A stretch of DNA of 64,000 bases. It comes from Prolixibacter sp. NT017. Its GTDB lineage: Bacteria > Bacteroidota > Bacteroidia > Bacteroidales > Prolixibacteraceae. The notes beneath the pieces were generated by a model, which saw only the letters and a program-made list of their open reading frames with translations, was not told the origin of the DNA and ran no database searches. The position numbers and the translations under genes were made by a program. The stretch spans positions 3,224,001-3,288,000 of the forward strand of contig NZ_BLAV01000001.1 of assembly GCF_009617875.1 (NCBI RefSeq). Direction: 5' to 3'. Positions 34,860-44,685 of this stretch are shown in pieces (the first letter of the stretch is position 1; each line of letters opens with the position of its first letter).

Positions 34860-35933
34860 TTATTTCTTTCGGATATACTCGACAATCCAATCTCCGACTT
34901 CGTCTGTACCTAATGCTTTCCCGCCTTCTCCAGCTAAATCTTCAGAAACGGCTTTCGCTTCAATCGAAGCGTTTACTGCCTCCGTTATAAGAGCAGCCTC
35001 GTCCTGCAGTTTGAACGCATATTCGAACATCATAGCCGCCGAAAGAATAGTGGCACACGGATTAGCAATATTTTTGCCTGCTGCCTGTGGATAAGAACCG
35101 TGAATAGGCTCGAACACCGATGTGTGAACTCCCATGGAAGCCGATGGCAACAATCCAAGTGAACCGGATATTACACTGGCCTCATCGGTCAGGATATCAC
35201 CGAACATGTTTTCCGTTACCATCACATCGAAACGCTTCGGCCACTGAATAATCTGCATGGCGGCATTGTCAACGAACATGTACTCGACTTCCACTTCAGG
35301 GTACTTCGGAGCCATCTCTTGTGAGATGGTCCGCCACAAACGTGAAGTAGCCAATACGTTTGCCTTGTCGACAATCGTAAGTTTTTTGCGGCGCTGCATA
35401 GCAAATTCAAAAGCCAGCTTCAAAATCCGCTCAATTTCTTCACGAGTGTAAATGCTGGTGTCATAGGCTGTATTTCCGTCTTCGGAACGTCCCTGTGGTT
35501 GCCCGAAATAGATACCTCCGGTCAATTCACGAATAGCAACAAAATCGGCACCTTCGATACGGTCGCGACGCAGCGGAGACATATCCAGCAGCGACGGGAA
35601 CGTGATGGTCGGGCGAATGTTGGCGTACAGTCCCAATTTCTTCCGCATAGCGAGAAGTCCTTGTTCGGGGCGCACTTTTGCCGACGGATCGTTGTCAAAA
35701 CGCGGATGGCCGATTGCGCCAAACAACACAGCGTCCGAATCCATGCAAAGCTGGTGTGTTTCTTCCGGATACGGATTACCGGTTTCATCGATAGCAACCG
35801 CTCCCACCAAACCTGTTTTGGTGATTAGTTCGTGTCCGAAACGAGCGCAAATGGCATTGGTTACTTTGAGCGCCTGCTCAACTATTTCCGGGCCAATTCC
35901 ATCGCCGGGTAACACTGCAACGTTCAATTTCAT
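34860..35933 (-). CDS. leuB: 3-isopropylmalate dehydrogenase LeuB
   Basis: A 357-aa NAD-dependent beta-decarboxylating dehydrogenase that oxidises 3-isopropylmalate to 2-oxoisocaproate (after decarboxylation). [13 protein letters not shown] at the N-terminus, the substrate arginine region [18 protein letters not shown], the metal aspartates in [16 protein letters not shown] and [10 protein letters not shown], and the nucleotide motif [15 protein letters not shown] are all intact. It is the last gene of the operon and could also serve the methyl-homologue of the citramalate route. Confidence 0.95.
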   Translation of the reverse strand: MKLNVAVLPGDGIGPEIVEQALKVTNAICARFGHELITKTGLVGAVAIDETGNPYPEETHQLCMDSDAVLFGAIGHPRFDNDPSAKVRPEQGLLAMRKKLGLYANIRPTITFPSLLDMSPLRRDRIEGADFVAIRELTGGIYFGQPQGRSEDGNTAYDTSIYTREEIERILKLAFEFAMQRRKKLTIVDKANVLATSRLWRTISQEMAPKYPEVEVEYMFVDNAAMQIIQWPKRFDVMVTENMFGDILTDEASVISGSLGLLPSASMGVHTSVFEPIHGSYPQAAGKNIANPCATILSAAMMFEYAFKLQDEAALITEAVNASIEAKAVSEDLAGEGGKALGTDEVGDWIVEYIRKK

Positions 35934-35965
35934 ATTATATCAATTCAAATTTTTCGGGATCCGAA

Positions 35966-37507
35966 TCAGAAAACCTGATTGTCGTTTTCCACGATGTTTA
36001 ACATTTTCATTGTTGCCTTGATGGCGGCAGCCGTTTGGTCAGGATCCAAACCACGTGTTTTGAACTCTCTTCCCATGCGCCACGTAATCAACGTTTCGAC
36101 CAGTGCATCGGTATTTCCACCGGGAGGAATCGTGACCGTATAATCGGACAATGCCGGGAAAGGCTTGTTCAGTTTATGGTAAATCTGGCGCAATGCATTC
36201 ATAAATGCGTCGTACTGTCCATCACCCGAAGTAGCTTCTTCGTATTCATTTCCATCAATGGAGATGCGTACTGTTGCCATCGGGCGAAGACCCAATGCAT
36301 GAGAAATGGCGTAATTCTTCAGCTCGATATGCTGAATAATGGATTCACTCTTCAAGACATCCGAAAGAATATACGGCAAATCTTCTGCAGTAACGCTCTC
36401 TTTCCTGTCACCCAGTTCGATGATCTTTTCAGTTACTTTCTTCAAATCATCCGGATCGAGATGAACCCCCATCTCTTCCAGATTTTTCGCGATGTTGGCT
36501 TTGCCGGATGTTTTCCCTAAAGCGTACTTCCGGGTACGGCCAAACCGTTCGGGAAGTAACTCATTGAAATACAGCTGGTCTTTTTTATCGCCATCGGCAT
36601 GAATACCGCTGGTTTGCGTAAAAACGTTCTCACCAATAACCGGTTTGTTTGTTGGAATCCGAACCCCGGAGAAACTCTCCACCAAACGGCTGACCATCGC
36701 CAGCTTCCGCTCGTTAACCGAGTTCGGGCGCTTCAGATGGTCATTAAGCAATGCAATCACACTGGCTAACGGGGCATTTCCGGCCCGCTCACCCAAACCA
36801 TTCACGGTAGTGTGAACGCAGTTAATGCCTGCGCGTATCGCAGCCTCGACATTGGCTACCGAAAGATCGTAATCGTTGTGGGCATGAAAATCGAAATTCA
36901 TTTTCGGGAATTTCTCAATCATCATACGGCAAAACTCGAACGTCTCCAGCGGCGACAAAATTCCAAGCGTATCAGGTAGCATGATGCGCTGAATTGGTTC
37001 ATCTTTCAGTCCGTCGAGCAACTTCTCCACGTAATCGGGGGAATGGCGCATTCCGTTCGACCAGTCTTCCAGGTATATGTTTACCCGAATCCCCATCTCA
37101 CCAGCACGACTAACGGTTTCCCGAATATCCTGAATGTGCTGCTCCGTCGATTTTTTCAATTGCTGAGTTAAATGGCGGTGCGAACCTTTGGTCAAAAGAT
37201 TCATCACTTCGCCCCCGGCGTCCTTAATCCAGTTGAGCGATGTCCCTCCATCGACAAAGCCAAGAATTTCGATTCTATCACGATAACCGGCTTTTGAAGC
37301 CCATTCGATAACTTTTTGAGCAGCCCGGAACTCCCCCTCAGAAACACGAGCCGACGCAATTTCGAGATAGTCAATTTTGACCTCTTCGAGTAAAATTTTT
37401 GCGATGCTCAGCTTCTCAGTTTCCGAGAAAGAAACCCCCGAGGTCTGCTCGCCATCCCTCAGGGTTGTATCCATGATATAAACTTTTTTTGCCATAGCTC
37501 TGCTCAT
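35966..37507 (-). CDS. Second 2-isopropylmalate synthase homologue, probable citramalate synthase
   Basis: A 513-aa DRE-TIM metallolyase. The core motifs [45 protein letters not shown] and NGLGERAGNAPL are intact, and a C-terminal LeuA regulatory domain (residues about 385-510) is present. It differs from the leuA of the same operon: after DGEQ comes TSGVSF instead of VPGCQL, and the substrate-side residues differ. Bacteroidota often carry such a second copy, sometimes annotated as (R)-citramalate synthase, giving 2-oxobutyrate for isoleucine from pyruvate plus acetyl-CoA through LeuCD and LeuB. Substrate choice is inferred. ATG 37495 (MAKKVY) is an alternative start. Confidence 0.82.
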   Translation of the reverse strand: MSRAMAKKVYIMDTTLRDGEQTSGVSFSETEKLSIAKILLEEVKIDYLEIASARVSEGEFRAAQKVIEWASKAGYRDRIEILGFVDGGTSLNWIKDAGGEVMNLLTKGSHRHLTQQLKKSTEQHIQDIRETVSRAGEMGIRVNIYLEDWSNGMRHSPDYVEKLLDGLKDEPIQRIMLPDTLGILSPLETFEFCRMMIEKFPKMNFDFHAHNDYDLSVANVEAAIRAGINCVHTTVNGLGERAGNAPLASVIALLNDHLKRPNSVNERKLAMVSRLVESFSGVRIPTNKPVIGENVFTQTSGIHADGDKKDQLYFNELLPERFGRTRKYALGKTSGKANIAKNLEEMGVHLDPDDLKKVTEKIIELGDRKESVTAEDLPYILSDVLKSESIIQHIELKNYAISHALGLRPMATVRISIDGNEYEEATSGDGQYDAFMNALRQIYHKLNKPFPALSDYTVTIPPGGNTDALVETLITWRMGREFKTRGLDPDQTAAAIKATMKMLNIVENDNQVF

Positions 37508-37521
37508 CAGTCACACTTGTT

Positions 37522-38115
37522 TTATCGTAGCGATTCTTCGAACCTGGCTACTTTGTCTTTTAGCGTAACCAGAAAATCGATATCGTCGTAGCCATTCAAC
37601 AGGCACTTTTTCTTGTAGGCATTGATTTCGTAATCCGTTGTTTCGCCGGTTTCGAGATTGGTGAAAGTCTGTGATTCCAGATCCACTTCGAACTCGGCAT
37701 TCGGATTCGCTTCAATGGTTTCGAACAATTTCTCGAGGTATTCAGGCGAAACCTGTACCGGTAATAACCCGTTATTCAAGGCATTGTTCTTAAAAATATC
37801 GGCGAAAAAACTCGACACAACTACGCGAAATCCGTAATCGTAAATCGCCCAGGCAGCGTGTTCGCGGCTCGAGCCGCTTCCAAAATTCTTCCCTGCCACC
37901 AGGATTTTTCCACTGTAGCGGGATTCGTTCAGAACGAAATCAGGGTTGGGCGTATCGCCACTTTTGTAGCGCCAGTCGCGGAAAAGATTGTCACCAAAAC
38001 CCTTTCGCTCTACCGCTTTCAGGAAGCGGGCCGGAATAATCTGGTCGGTATCCACGTTTTCGATGGGCAGTGGTACTGCCGGACTCCGGAATTTTACAAA
38101 TTTATCGATAGGCAT
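37522..38115 (-). CDS. leuD: 3-isopropylmalate dehydratase small subunit LeuD
   Basis: A 197-aa swivel-domain subunit that, with LeuC, isomerises 2- to 3-isopropylmalate. [22 protein letters not shown] is the substrate-binding motif, and [25 protein letters not shown] the conserved loop. ATG 38115 is preferred to the upstream in-frame TTG at 38121. It follows leuC by 23 bases and precedes the second synthase. Confidence 0.95.
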   Translation of the reverse strand: MPIDKFVKFRSPAVPLPIENVDTDQIIPARFLKAVERKGFGDNLFRDWRYKSGDTPNPDFVLNESRYSGKILVAGKNFGSGSSREHAAWAIYDYGFRVVVSSFFADIFKNNALNNGLLPVQVSPEYLEKLFETIEANPNAEFEVDLESQTFTNLETGETTDYEINAYKKKCLLNGYDDIDFLVTLKDKVARFEESLR

Positions 38116-38138
38116 AATCAATCAATTCAAAGTTCACA

Positions 38139-39545
38139 TTATAAAAAATCACGCGGATCGGTTACACGACCGGTTACTGCAGCTGCTGCAGCCATTATCG
38201 GGCTGGCCAGCATGGTACGGGCTCCGGGCCCCTGACGTCCTTCGAAGTTTCGGTTCGAAGTAGAGACGGCGTATTTTCCCGCCGGAATCTTGTCTTCGTT
38301 CATGGCCAAACAGGCTGAACAACCGGGTTGACGTAATTCGAAACCGGCTTCTTCCAGAATTTCTACGAGGCCTTCCTCCCGAATCTGCGCTTCGACCTGA
38401 TGAGAGCCGGGTACCAGCCACGCTGTGATATTATCGGCTTTCTTCTTTCCCTTCACAAACTCTGTGAATGTCCGGAAATCCTCAATACGGCCGTTGGTAC
38501 AACTTCCGATAAAAACATAGTCGACCTGCTTGCCCAGCATCTTGTCGCCAGGATGGAATCCCATATACTCCAACGATTTGTTGAAAGTAAAGCGGTCGCT
38601 TTTTCCCATATCTTCGCCGGTAGGAATGGCACCGTCAACGCCAATGCCCATTCCGGGATTGGTTCCGTAAGTGATCATCGGTGAGATATCAGCAGCATCG
38701 TACGTATATTCCAAATCGAAAACCGCATCGTCATCTGATTTCAGCGTCTTCCAGTAGGCAAGCTGCTTTTCCCATTCTTCACCTTTCGGCGCAAATTCTC
38801 GTCCTTTGATGTATTCGAAAGTCACCTCGTCTGGAGCAATCATTCCGCCACGCGCACCACTTTCGATACTCATGTTGCAAAGTGTCATGCGGCCTTCCAT
38901 CGACAAGCTTTGAATGGCCGAGCCAGCATATTCGATGAAGTGTCCGGTACCACCCGAAGTAGAAATCTTCGAAATAATGTAAAGGGCAATATCTTTCGCG
39001 GTAACGCCTGGATGCAATTCTCCTTCTACATTAATTCGCATTTTCTTCGGTTTGGGCTGAAGAATGCATTGACTGGCCAATACCATCTCCACCTCGCTGG
39101 TTCCAATTCCGAAAGCTATGCTACCGAATGCGCCGTGAGTCGAGGTATGACTGTCACCACAAACGATGGTCATCCCAGGTTTGGTGATTCCCAACTCGGG
39201 ACCAATCACATGGACAATGCCATGGAAAGGGTGGTTCAGGCCGTAAAGGCCAATGTTGTGCTTTTCGCAATTCGCAGTCAGCGTATCGACCTGCTTACGA
39301 GAGAGCAATTCCTGAATAGGAAGTTCCTGTCCTTCCGTCGGAACGTTATGGTCGGGGGTTGCCACGGTTTTTTCCGGACGGAAAACTTTCAAACCGCGAC
39401 GTTCCAAACCACCAAATGCAACCGGGCTGGTTACTTCGTGGATAAAGTGGCGGTCGATGTAAAAAACATCGGGGCCACCGTCCACATGCTCAACCACATG
39501 AGCATCCCATATTTTGTCAAAAAGTGTTTTTGGTGCTGAACTCAT
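38139..39545 (-). CDS. leuC: 3-isopropylmalate dehydratase large subunit LeuC
   Basis: A 468-aa aconitase-fold subunit holding the 4Fe-4S cluster. Cluster cysteines lie in [13 protein letters not shown] and [30 protein letters not shown] and [25 protein letters not shown] are family signatures. ATG 39545 ([13 protein letters not shown]) is preferred to the in-frame TTG at 39560. Gaps to leuA and leuD are short, consistent with cotranscription. Confidence 0.95.
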   Translation of the reverse strand: MSSAPKTLFDKIWDAHVVEHVDGGPDVFYIDRHFIHEVTSPVAFGGLERRGLKVFRPEKTVATPDHNVPTEGQELPIQELLSRKQVDTLTANCEKHNIGLYGLNHPFHGIVHVIGPELGITKPGMTIVCGDSHTSTHGAFGSIAFGIGTSEVEMVLASQCILQPKPKKMRINVEGELHPGVTAKDIALYIISKISTSGGTGHFIEYAGSAIQSLSMEGRMTLCNMSIESGARGGMIAPDEVTFEYIKGREFAPKGEEWEKQLAYWKTLKSDDDAVFDLEYTYDAADISPMITYGTNPGMGIGVDGAIPTGEDMGKSDRFTFNKSLEYMGFHPGDKMLGKQVDYVFIGSCTNGRIEDFRTFTEFVKGKKKADNITAWLVPGSHQVEAQIREEGLVEILEEAGFELRQPGCSACLAMNEDKIPAGKYAVSTSNRNFEGRQGPGARTMLASPIMAAAAAVTGRVTDPRDFL

Positions 39546-39583
39546 TTGAATATCATTCAAAATTAATACTGCTAAAAACAGAA

Positions 39584-41101
39584 TCAGATTTTATTACCTG
39601 AACCGTTTCCTATTTTGTTAATCGCATCGATGAAGGCCTCAACCGAAGCAGTCACAATATCGGTGTGGGCGCCAAAGCCGTTGTAAATAACGCCGTCGGC
39701 TTCCACCTGCATGTGCACTTTACCAATATCATCACTTCCACGAGTAATCGCCTGAATAAGAAACTCTTCCAGAACCACCTTGCGGTGAATGATATCTTTA
39801 ACAGCTGAAATCGCCGCATCGACAGGACCATTACCTGATTCGGTGGCTGTGAATTTCTCGCCGGCAATATCCAGCTTCACGGTAGCCATTGGAACCATAT
39901 TTTTTCCGGTCACCACCTGCAGGAAGTCAAGCTTAATCCGACGTTCTCCTTTACCCAATTCGCCGAGCAGTACCAACAGATCGTCGTCCTTGATCTGCTT
40001 CTTCTTATCGGCCAGTTTCAGGAAGTCTTCGTAAATTTCGTCCACCTTTTCTTTGTCCAGTTTGTATCCCAGAACTTCGAGACGGTGCTTCAATGCGGCA
40101 CGACCACTACGGGCTGTCAGCAGGATAGAAGATTCGTTGATTCCCACCTCCGCCGGATCGATGATCTCGTAGTTTTCTCGGTTTTTCAGTACACCGTCCT
40201 GGTGAATACCACTCGAGTGAGCGAATGCATTCCGACCAACAATCGCTTTGTTCGGTTGCACCGGCATGTTCATCAAACTGGAAACCAGGCGGCTGGTTTT
40301 GTAAATATTTTTTGAGTTGATATTGGTATGCAAATCCAACTCCTTGTGAGAACGAAGCGTCATCACCACTTCTTCCAATGAAGTGTTTCCGGCACGCTCA
40401 CCGATACCATTGATAGTTACCTCTACCTGGCGGGCACCATTCATAATTCCGGATACGGTATTCGCGGTAGCCATACCCAAATCGTTATGACAGTGAGTCG
40501 AGATAATGGCTTTATCGATTCCTTTTACATTCTCTTTCAGGAAACGGATTTTCTCGCCGAACTCATTCGGAAGACAGTACCCCGTTGTATCCGGAATGTT
40601 TACAACTGTCGCACCCGCTTTAATCACAGCCTCAATTACTCTGGCCAGATAAACATTGTCCGTACGACCAGCATCTTCAGCATAAAACTCGACGTCTTCA
40701 ACATACTTCTTGGCATATTTTACAGCAGCCACAGCACGTTCAAGAATTTCGTCCTGGTTGGAATTCAGTTTATATTTAATGTGATATGGTGATGTACCAA
40801 TACCAGTATGGATTCGTCCACGCTTGGCATATTTCAGTGCATCGGCAGCTACATCGATATCTTTCTCCACCGCACGGGTCAGGGCACAAATGGTTGGCCA
40901 GGTAACCGCTTTCGACAGTTCGACCACCGAATTAAAATCGCCCGGGCTGGAAATAGGAAAGCCGGCTTCAATCACGTCGACCCCTAGCAGTTCCAGGGCC
41001 TTGGCTACTTCGATTTTCTCAATCGTATTCAGCTGGCAACCCGGTACCTGCTCTCCATCTCGCAGTGTGGTATCAAATACATATACCCTGTTATCATCCA
41101 T
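39584..41101 (-). CDS. leuA: 2-isopropylmalate synthase LeuA
   Basis: A 505-aa enzyme condensing acetyl-CoA with 2-oxoisovalerate. [56 protein letters not shown] (given in pieces: HCHNDLGMA and [15 protein letters not shown]) and [18 protein letters not shown] are signatures. The C-terminal leucine-sensing domain covers about residues 385-500, so leucine feedback is expected. It follows ilvC after 109 bases that contain a long hairpin. Confidence 0.95.
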   Translation of the reverse strand: MDDNRVYVFDTTLRDGEQVPGCQLNTIEKIEVAKALELLGVDVIEAGFPISSPGDFNSVVELSKAVTWPTICALTRAVEKDIDVAADALKYAKRGRIHTGIGTSPYHIKYKLNSNQDEILERAVAAVKYAKKYVEDVEFYAEDAGRTDNVYLARVIEAVIKAGATVVNIPDTTGYCLPNEFGEKIRFLKENVKGIDKAIISTHCHNDLGMATANTVSGIMNGARQVEVTINGIGERAGNTSLEEVVMTLRSHKELDLHTNINSKNIYKTSRLVSSLMNMPVQPNKAIVGRNAFAHSSGIHQDGVLKNRENYEIIDPAEVGINESSILLTARSGRAALKHRLEVLGYKLDKEKVDEIYEDFLKLADKKKQIKDDDLLVLLGELGKGERRIKLDFLQVVTGKNMVPMATVKLDIAGEKFTATESGNGPVDAAISAVKDIIHRKVVLEEFLIQAITRGSDDIGKVHMQVEADGVIYNGFGAHTDIVTASVEAFIDAINKIGNGSGNKI

Positions 41102-41167
41102 GATTTTCTGTATTGAATTTCTTAATTTACTTTTTCAAACTATTCCCGGCTTTGTGCTATTATGAAG

Positions 41168-41194
41168 AATGGAAAGAACCAGGTTCTCTCCATT
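41168..41194 (-). promoter_or_regulatory. Intercistronic hairpin between ilvC and leuA
   Basis: On the minus strand AATGGAGAGAAC pairs with GTTCTTTCCATT (12 bp, one G-U) around a CTG loop. No T-run follows, so it is more likely an RNA-stability or processing element than a full terminator. It would separate the ilv part from the leu part of the transcript. Confidence 0.6.
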
Positions 41195-41210
41195 CACATA
41201 TCATTCGGCA

Positions 41211-42260
41211 TTAGCCGTTATTTTCGGGACGCAATTGGCGCACGGTGGCACCTGCTTTCCACATTTCAGAATCGTGCAATTCCTTCAATTCCGCCTCCAA
41301 CTTGACTCGATAGTCAGACTTGCTGTTGGAATCGATCGAACGTTGCGCTTCATTTCCGGCAGCCACTTCGCTGTACAGTTCTTCAAAGACCGGCTGGGTT
41401 GCATCGCGAAATTTCTTCCACCAATCCAACGCACCGCGCTGAGCGGTAGTCGAACAATTGGCATACATCCAGTCCATTCCGTTTTCAGCCACCAAAGGCA
41501 TCAAACTCTGGGTCAACTCCTCAACAGTTTCGTTGAAAGCCTCGGAAGGTGTATGTCCGTTTTTACGCAGCACTTCGTACTGAGCTGCAAAAATTCCCTG
41601 GATGGCACCCATCAGGGTACCGCGCTCACCTGTCAAATCGGAGTATACTTCACGTTTGAAAGTGGTTTCGAACAGGTAACCTGAACCAACGCCAATTCCC
41701 AGTGCAACAACACGGTCTTTGGCTTTTCCGGTAGCATCCTGGAAGATAGCGAAGCTGGAGTTCAGTCCACGACCTTCGAGGAACATACGACGCAAACTGG
41801 TACCCGAACCTTTCGGGGCCACCAGAATTACATCTACGTCTTCCGGAGGAATAATACCGGTACGTTCTTTATACGTTACCGCAAATCCATGAGAAAAGTA
41901 AAGGGCTTTTCCGGGAGTTAAATGCTTTTTCACGGTAGGCCATAGAGAAATCTGGCCGGCATCGGATAGCAGATATTGAATAATTGTTGCTTTTTCGCAA
42001 GCTTCTTCCAGTTCGAAAAGAGTTTCGCCGGGTACCCAACCGTCGGCAACAGCCTTATCCCATGATTTGGAATTTTTCCGCTGACCGACGATGACATTAA
42101 ATCCGTTATCACGAAGATTTAGCGACTGACCGGGTCCCTGTACACCGTAACCGAGTACGGCGATAGTTTCATCTTTGAGTGTTTCCTGCGCTTTCGCAAG
42201 AGGAAATTCTTCGCGGGTCACCACATTTTCTTCGACGCCGCCAAAATTCATTTTAGCCAT
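41211..42260 (-). CDS. ilvC: Ketol-acid reductoisomerase IlvC
   Basis: A 349-aa enzyme that isomerises and reduces acetolactate or acetohydroxybutyrate. The NADPH-binding motif is LGYGVQGPGQSLNLRDNG with VIVGQRKNSKSW; VAPKGSGTSLRRMF is the conserved loop. The C-terminal knotted domain has metal ligands in YSDLTGERGTLMG and EAFNETVEELTQSLMPLV. Class I length. It lies 43 bases after ilvN. Confidence 0.95.
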   Translation of the reverse strand: MAKMNFGGVEENVVTREEFPLAKAQETLKDETIAVLGYGVQGPGQSLNLRDNGFNVIVGQRKNSKSWDKAVADGWVPGETLFELEEACEKATIIQYLLSDAGQISLWPTVKKHLTPGKALYFSHGFAVTYKERTGIIPPEDVDVILVAPKGSGTSLRRMFLEGRGLNSSFAIFQDATGKAKDRVVALGIGVGSGYLFETTFKREVYSDLTGERGTLMGAIQGIFAAQYEVLRKNGHTPSEAFNETVEELTQSLMPLVAENGMDWMYANCSTTAQRGALDWWKKFRDATQPVFEELYSEVAAGNEAQRSIDSNSKSDYRVKLEAELKELHDSEMWKAGATVRQLRPENNG

Positions 42261-42303
42261 TTTGATCTGATTTTTTAAAAGGTGTTGTTATAAGACTTTT
42301 TAT

Positions 42304-42858
42304 TTAATTCGATTTCATTTCAATGCTTGCCAGGAGTGCATCCCGCTCGGCAAGGAATTCCGAAAGACGCTCGTTTGCAGAGCGGGTAATGGCCACACGA
42401 CCGGAACGAATAAATTGCAGAACTCCAAACTTATTGAGTCCTTCAAAGAGCTCCTGCGTCTCTTCCTTGTGCCCCGTCTTTTCGATGACCGTGTAATCCT
42501 TGGTAATCTCAAGGATACGGGCATTGTGTTTCCGCACCATCCGTTCAATCTGGTCCGATTCCATCAGGGCCTGGGTAGGGACTTTGTACAAAGCAATCTC
42601 CTGGAAGATCATCTCCTCATTGGTGTGAAAATATGCCTTCAGCACGTCCACCTGCTTTTCAATTTGTTTCACAATATTCTCCACACGCGAACGCTCTTCA
42701 CGAACCACGATGGTGAATTTGGAAATTCCGCGCAGCGCCGATTCCGAAACGGTCAGACTTTCGATGTTGACTTTCCGGCGCGTGAATATAATGGTGATGC
42801 GGTTCAGCAAACCGATGTGGTTTTCGCTGTATGCCGATATGATAAATTCTTCTTTCAT
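42304..42858 (-). CDS. ilvN: Acetolactate synthase small (regulatory) subunit
   Basis: A 184-aa protein with an N-terminal ACT domain (FIISAYSENHIGLLNRITIIFTRR, residues about 4-78) and the C-terminal small-subunit domain. It confers valine feedback on the large subunit encoded just upstream. Close in length to IlvH (about 165 aa), so ilvH is an equally valid symbol. Confidence 0.93.
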   Translation of the reverse strand: MKEEFIISAYSENHIGLLNRITIIFTRRKVNIESLTVSESALRGISKFTIVVREERSRVENIVKQIEKQVDVLKAYFHTNEEMIFQEIALYKVPTQALMESDQIERMVRKHNARILEITKDYTVIEKTGHKEETQELFEGLNKFGVLQFIRSGRVAITRSANERLSEFLAERDALLASIEMKSN

Positions 42859-42927
42859 CTCATTCGAGTTTTATTCCATTGTTTCTTTCTTTTCCGCTTT
42901 CGCGAAACCGGTAAAGATCAATAGTGA

Positions 42928-44667
42928 TTATTCTTCAGCCGACAACAAAATATCTGAAACGGATGCGCCGGTTGGTACCATCGGGAAAATGTTGTCTTCT
43001 TTTTCCACCAAAACATCCAACAGGAACGGTCCGGGATTGTCAATCATCTCTTTCATCGCCACTTTCAATTCTTCACGGGTGGTTACCTGCTTACCAGGAA
43101 TTCCAAAACCCTCGGCAATCTTCACGAAATCAGGGTTCACCATTTCGGTGAACGAGTAACGGCGCTCGAAGAAAAGTTGCTGCCACTGGCGTACCATTCC
43201 AAGGAAATGATTATTCAGAACAACCAACTTAACGGGAAGATTTTCCTGAGCAATAGTTCCCAATTCCTGAATGGTCATCTGCAGTCCGCCGTCACCGACA
43301 AACGCAACCACTTCGCGGTCGGGGGCACCTATTTTGGCACCGATCGCAGCCGGAAGACCAAATCCCATGGTTCCCAGTCCTCCGGAACTAATGTGACTGC
43401 GCGTTTTCGAAAACTTGGAGTAACGGGCAGCTGCCATCTGGTTTTGGCCTACATCGGCTACCACGACAGACTGGTTATTGGTCAGCTCGGATGACATCCG
43501 AACTACTTCGCCCATCGTTAATCCCGGTTTAACCGGGAAAAGGTCTTTCTGAATCACCTTTTCATCTTCAATGTCGGCAGCTTGGTGAAATTCATTCACC
43601 CAATCGGTATGCTCCTGCCTTTTCACGAGACGAGTCAGCATTCGAAGTGATTTCTTGGCATCACCGAGGACGGCGATGTCCGCTTTAATGATTTTATTGA
43701 TTTCTGAAGGATCAATTTCCAGGTGAATTACTTTGGCCTGACGGGCATAACGTTTTACATCGCCAGTTACCCTGTCATCAAAACGCATTCCTACGGCAAT
43801 CAATACATCACACTCATTGGTTTTGATGTTGGGACCGTAGTTTCCATGCATTCCCAGCATTCCAGTATTTAATTCATGCTCGGAATCCAAAGCGGATAAA
43901 CCAAGCAAAGTTCCGGCTGCCGGAATACCAGCTTTTTCGATAAACTCCTGCAGTTCCCGCTCTGCACCGGAAAGTACCACCCCCTGTCCGAAAAGCAGGA
44001 AAGGTTTCTTCGCACTGTTAATCAGGTCCGATGCGCTTTTCAAGCTCTCTTTATCAAGCGGATACTCAGGAACGTAACTCCTGATTTTCTCACAACGCTT
44101 GTATGTAAAATCTACTTTTCCAAACTGAGCGTCTTTGGTCAAATCAAGCACTACTGGTCCCGGACGGCCGCTACGAGCAATGTAGAACGCCTGTGCAATT
44201 GCGGTTGGAATTTCCTCCGGCGTCGTGATCTGGTAGTTCCACTTAGTTACCGGCATGGAAATACCCACGACATCGGATTCCTGAAACGCATCGGTTCCCA
44301 AAAGGGGCGATGCTACCTGACCGGTAATGCACACCAGTGGTGTAGAATCGATCATCGCATCGGCAATACCGGTAATTAGGTTGGTGGCACCCGGTCCGGA
44401 CGTGGCGAAACAAACACCGACATCTCCGGTCACGCGGGCATATCCCTGTGCCGCATGAACAGCTCCCTGCTCATGTCTTGTCAAAATATGCCTTACTTGC
44501 TTATCGAAATCGTATAAAGCATCGTAAACCGGCATAATCGCCCCGCCAGGGTAGCCAAATATGGTTTCAACTCCTTCTTCCAGCAACGAACGGATAACTG
44601 CTTCAGCTCCCGTAATCTGCATGGCCTTCTGTTTCATTTCCATAAACTCTTTTGATGGTGCCGTCAT
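42928..44667 (-). CDS. ilvB: Acetolactate synthase large (catalytic) subunit
   Basis: A 579-aa ThDP-dependent enzyme joining two pyruvates, or pyruvate and 2-oxobutyrate. FGYPGGAIMPVYDALY, then RHEQGAVHAAQGYARVTG with the catalytic Glu, a central FAD-binding-like domain, and the C-terminal ThDP motif (GDGGLQMTIQELGTIAQENLPV and NNHFLGMVRQWQ) are all present. It starts 18 bases after ilvD. Downstream ATGs (44643, 44637) are possible starts, because the conserved part begins at about residue 17. Confidence 0.94.
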   Translation of the reverse strand: MTAPSKEFMEMKQKAMQITGAEAVIRSLLEEGVETIFGYPGGAIMPVYDALYDFDKQVRHILTRHEQGAVHAAQGYARVTGDVGVCFATSGPGATNLITGIADAMIDSTPLVCITGQVASPLLGTDAFQESDVVGISMPVTKWNYQITTPEEIPTAIAQAFYIARSGRPGPVVLDLTKDAQFGKVDFTYKRCEKIRSYVPEYPLDKESLKSASDLINSAKKPFLLFGQGVVLSGAERELQEFIEKAGIPAAGTLLGLSALDSEHELNTGMLGMHGNYGPNIKTNECDVLIAVGMRFDDRVTGDVKRYARQAKVIHLEIDPSEINKIIKADIAVLGDAKKSLRMLTRLVKRQEHTDWVNEFHQAADIEDEKVIQKDLFPVKPGLTMGEVVRMSSELTNNQSVVVADVGQNQMAAARYSKFSKTRSHISSGGLGTMGFGLPAAIGAKIGAPDREVVAFVGDGGLQMTIQELGTIAQENLPVKLVVLNNHFLGMVRQWQQLFFERRYSFTEMVNPDFVKIAEGFGIPGKQVTTREELKVAMKEMIDNPGPFLLDVLVEKEDNIFPMVPTGASVSDILLSAEE

Positions 44668-44685
44668 GGCTATCTGGATTTAGTG

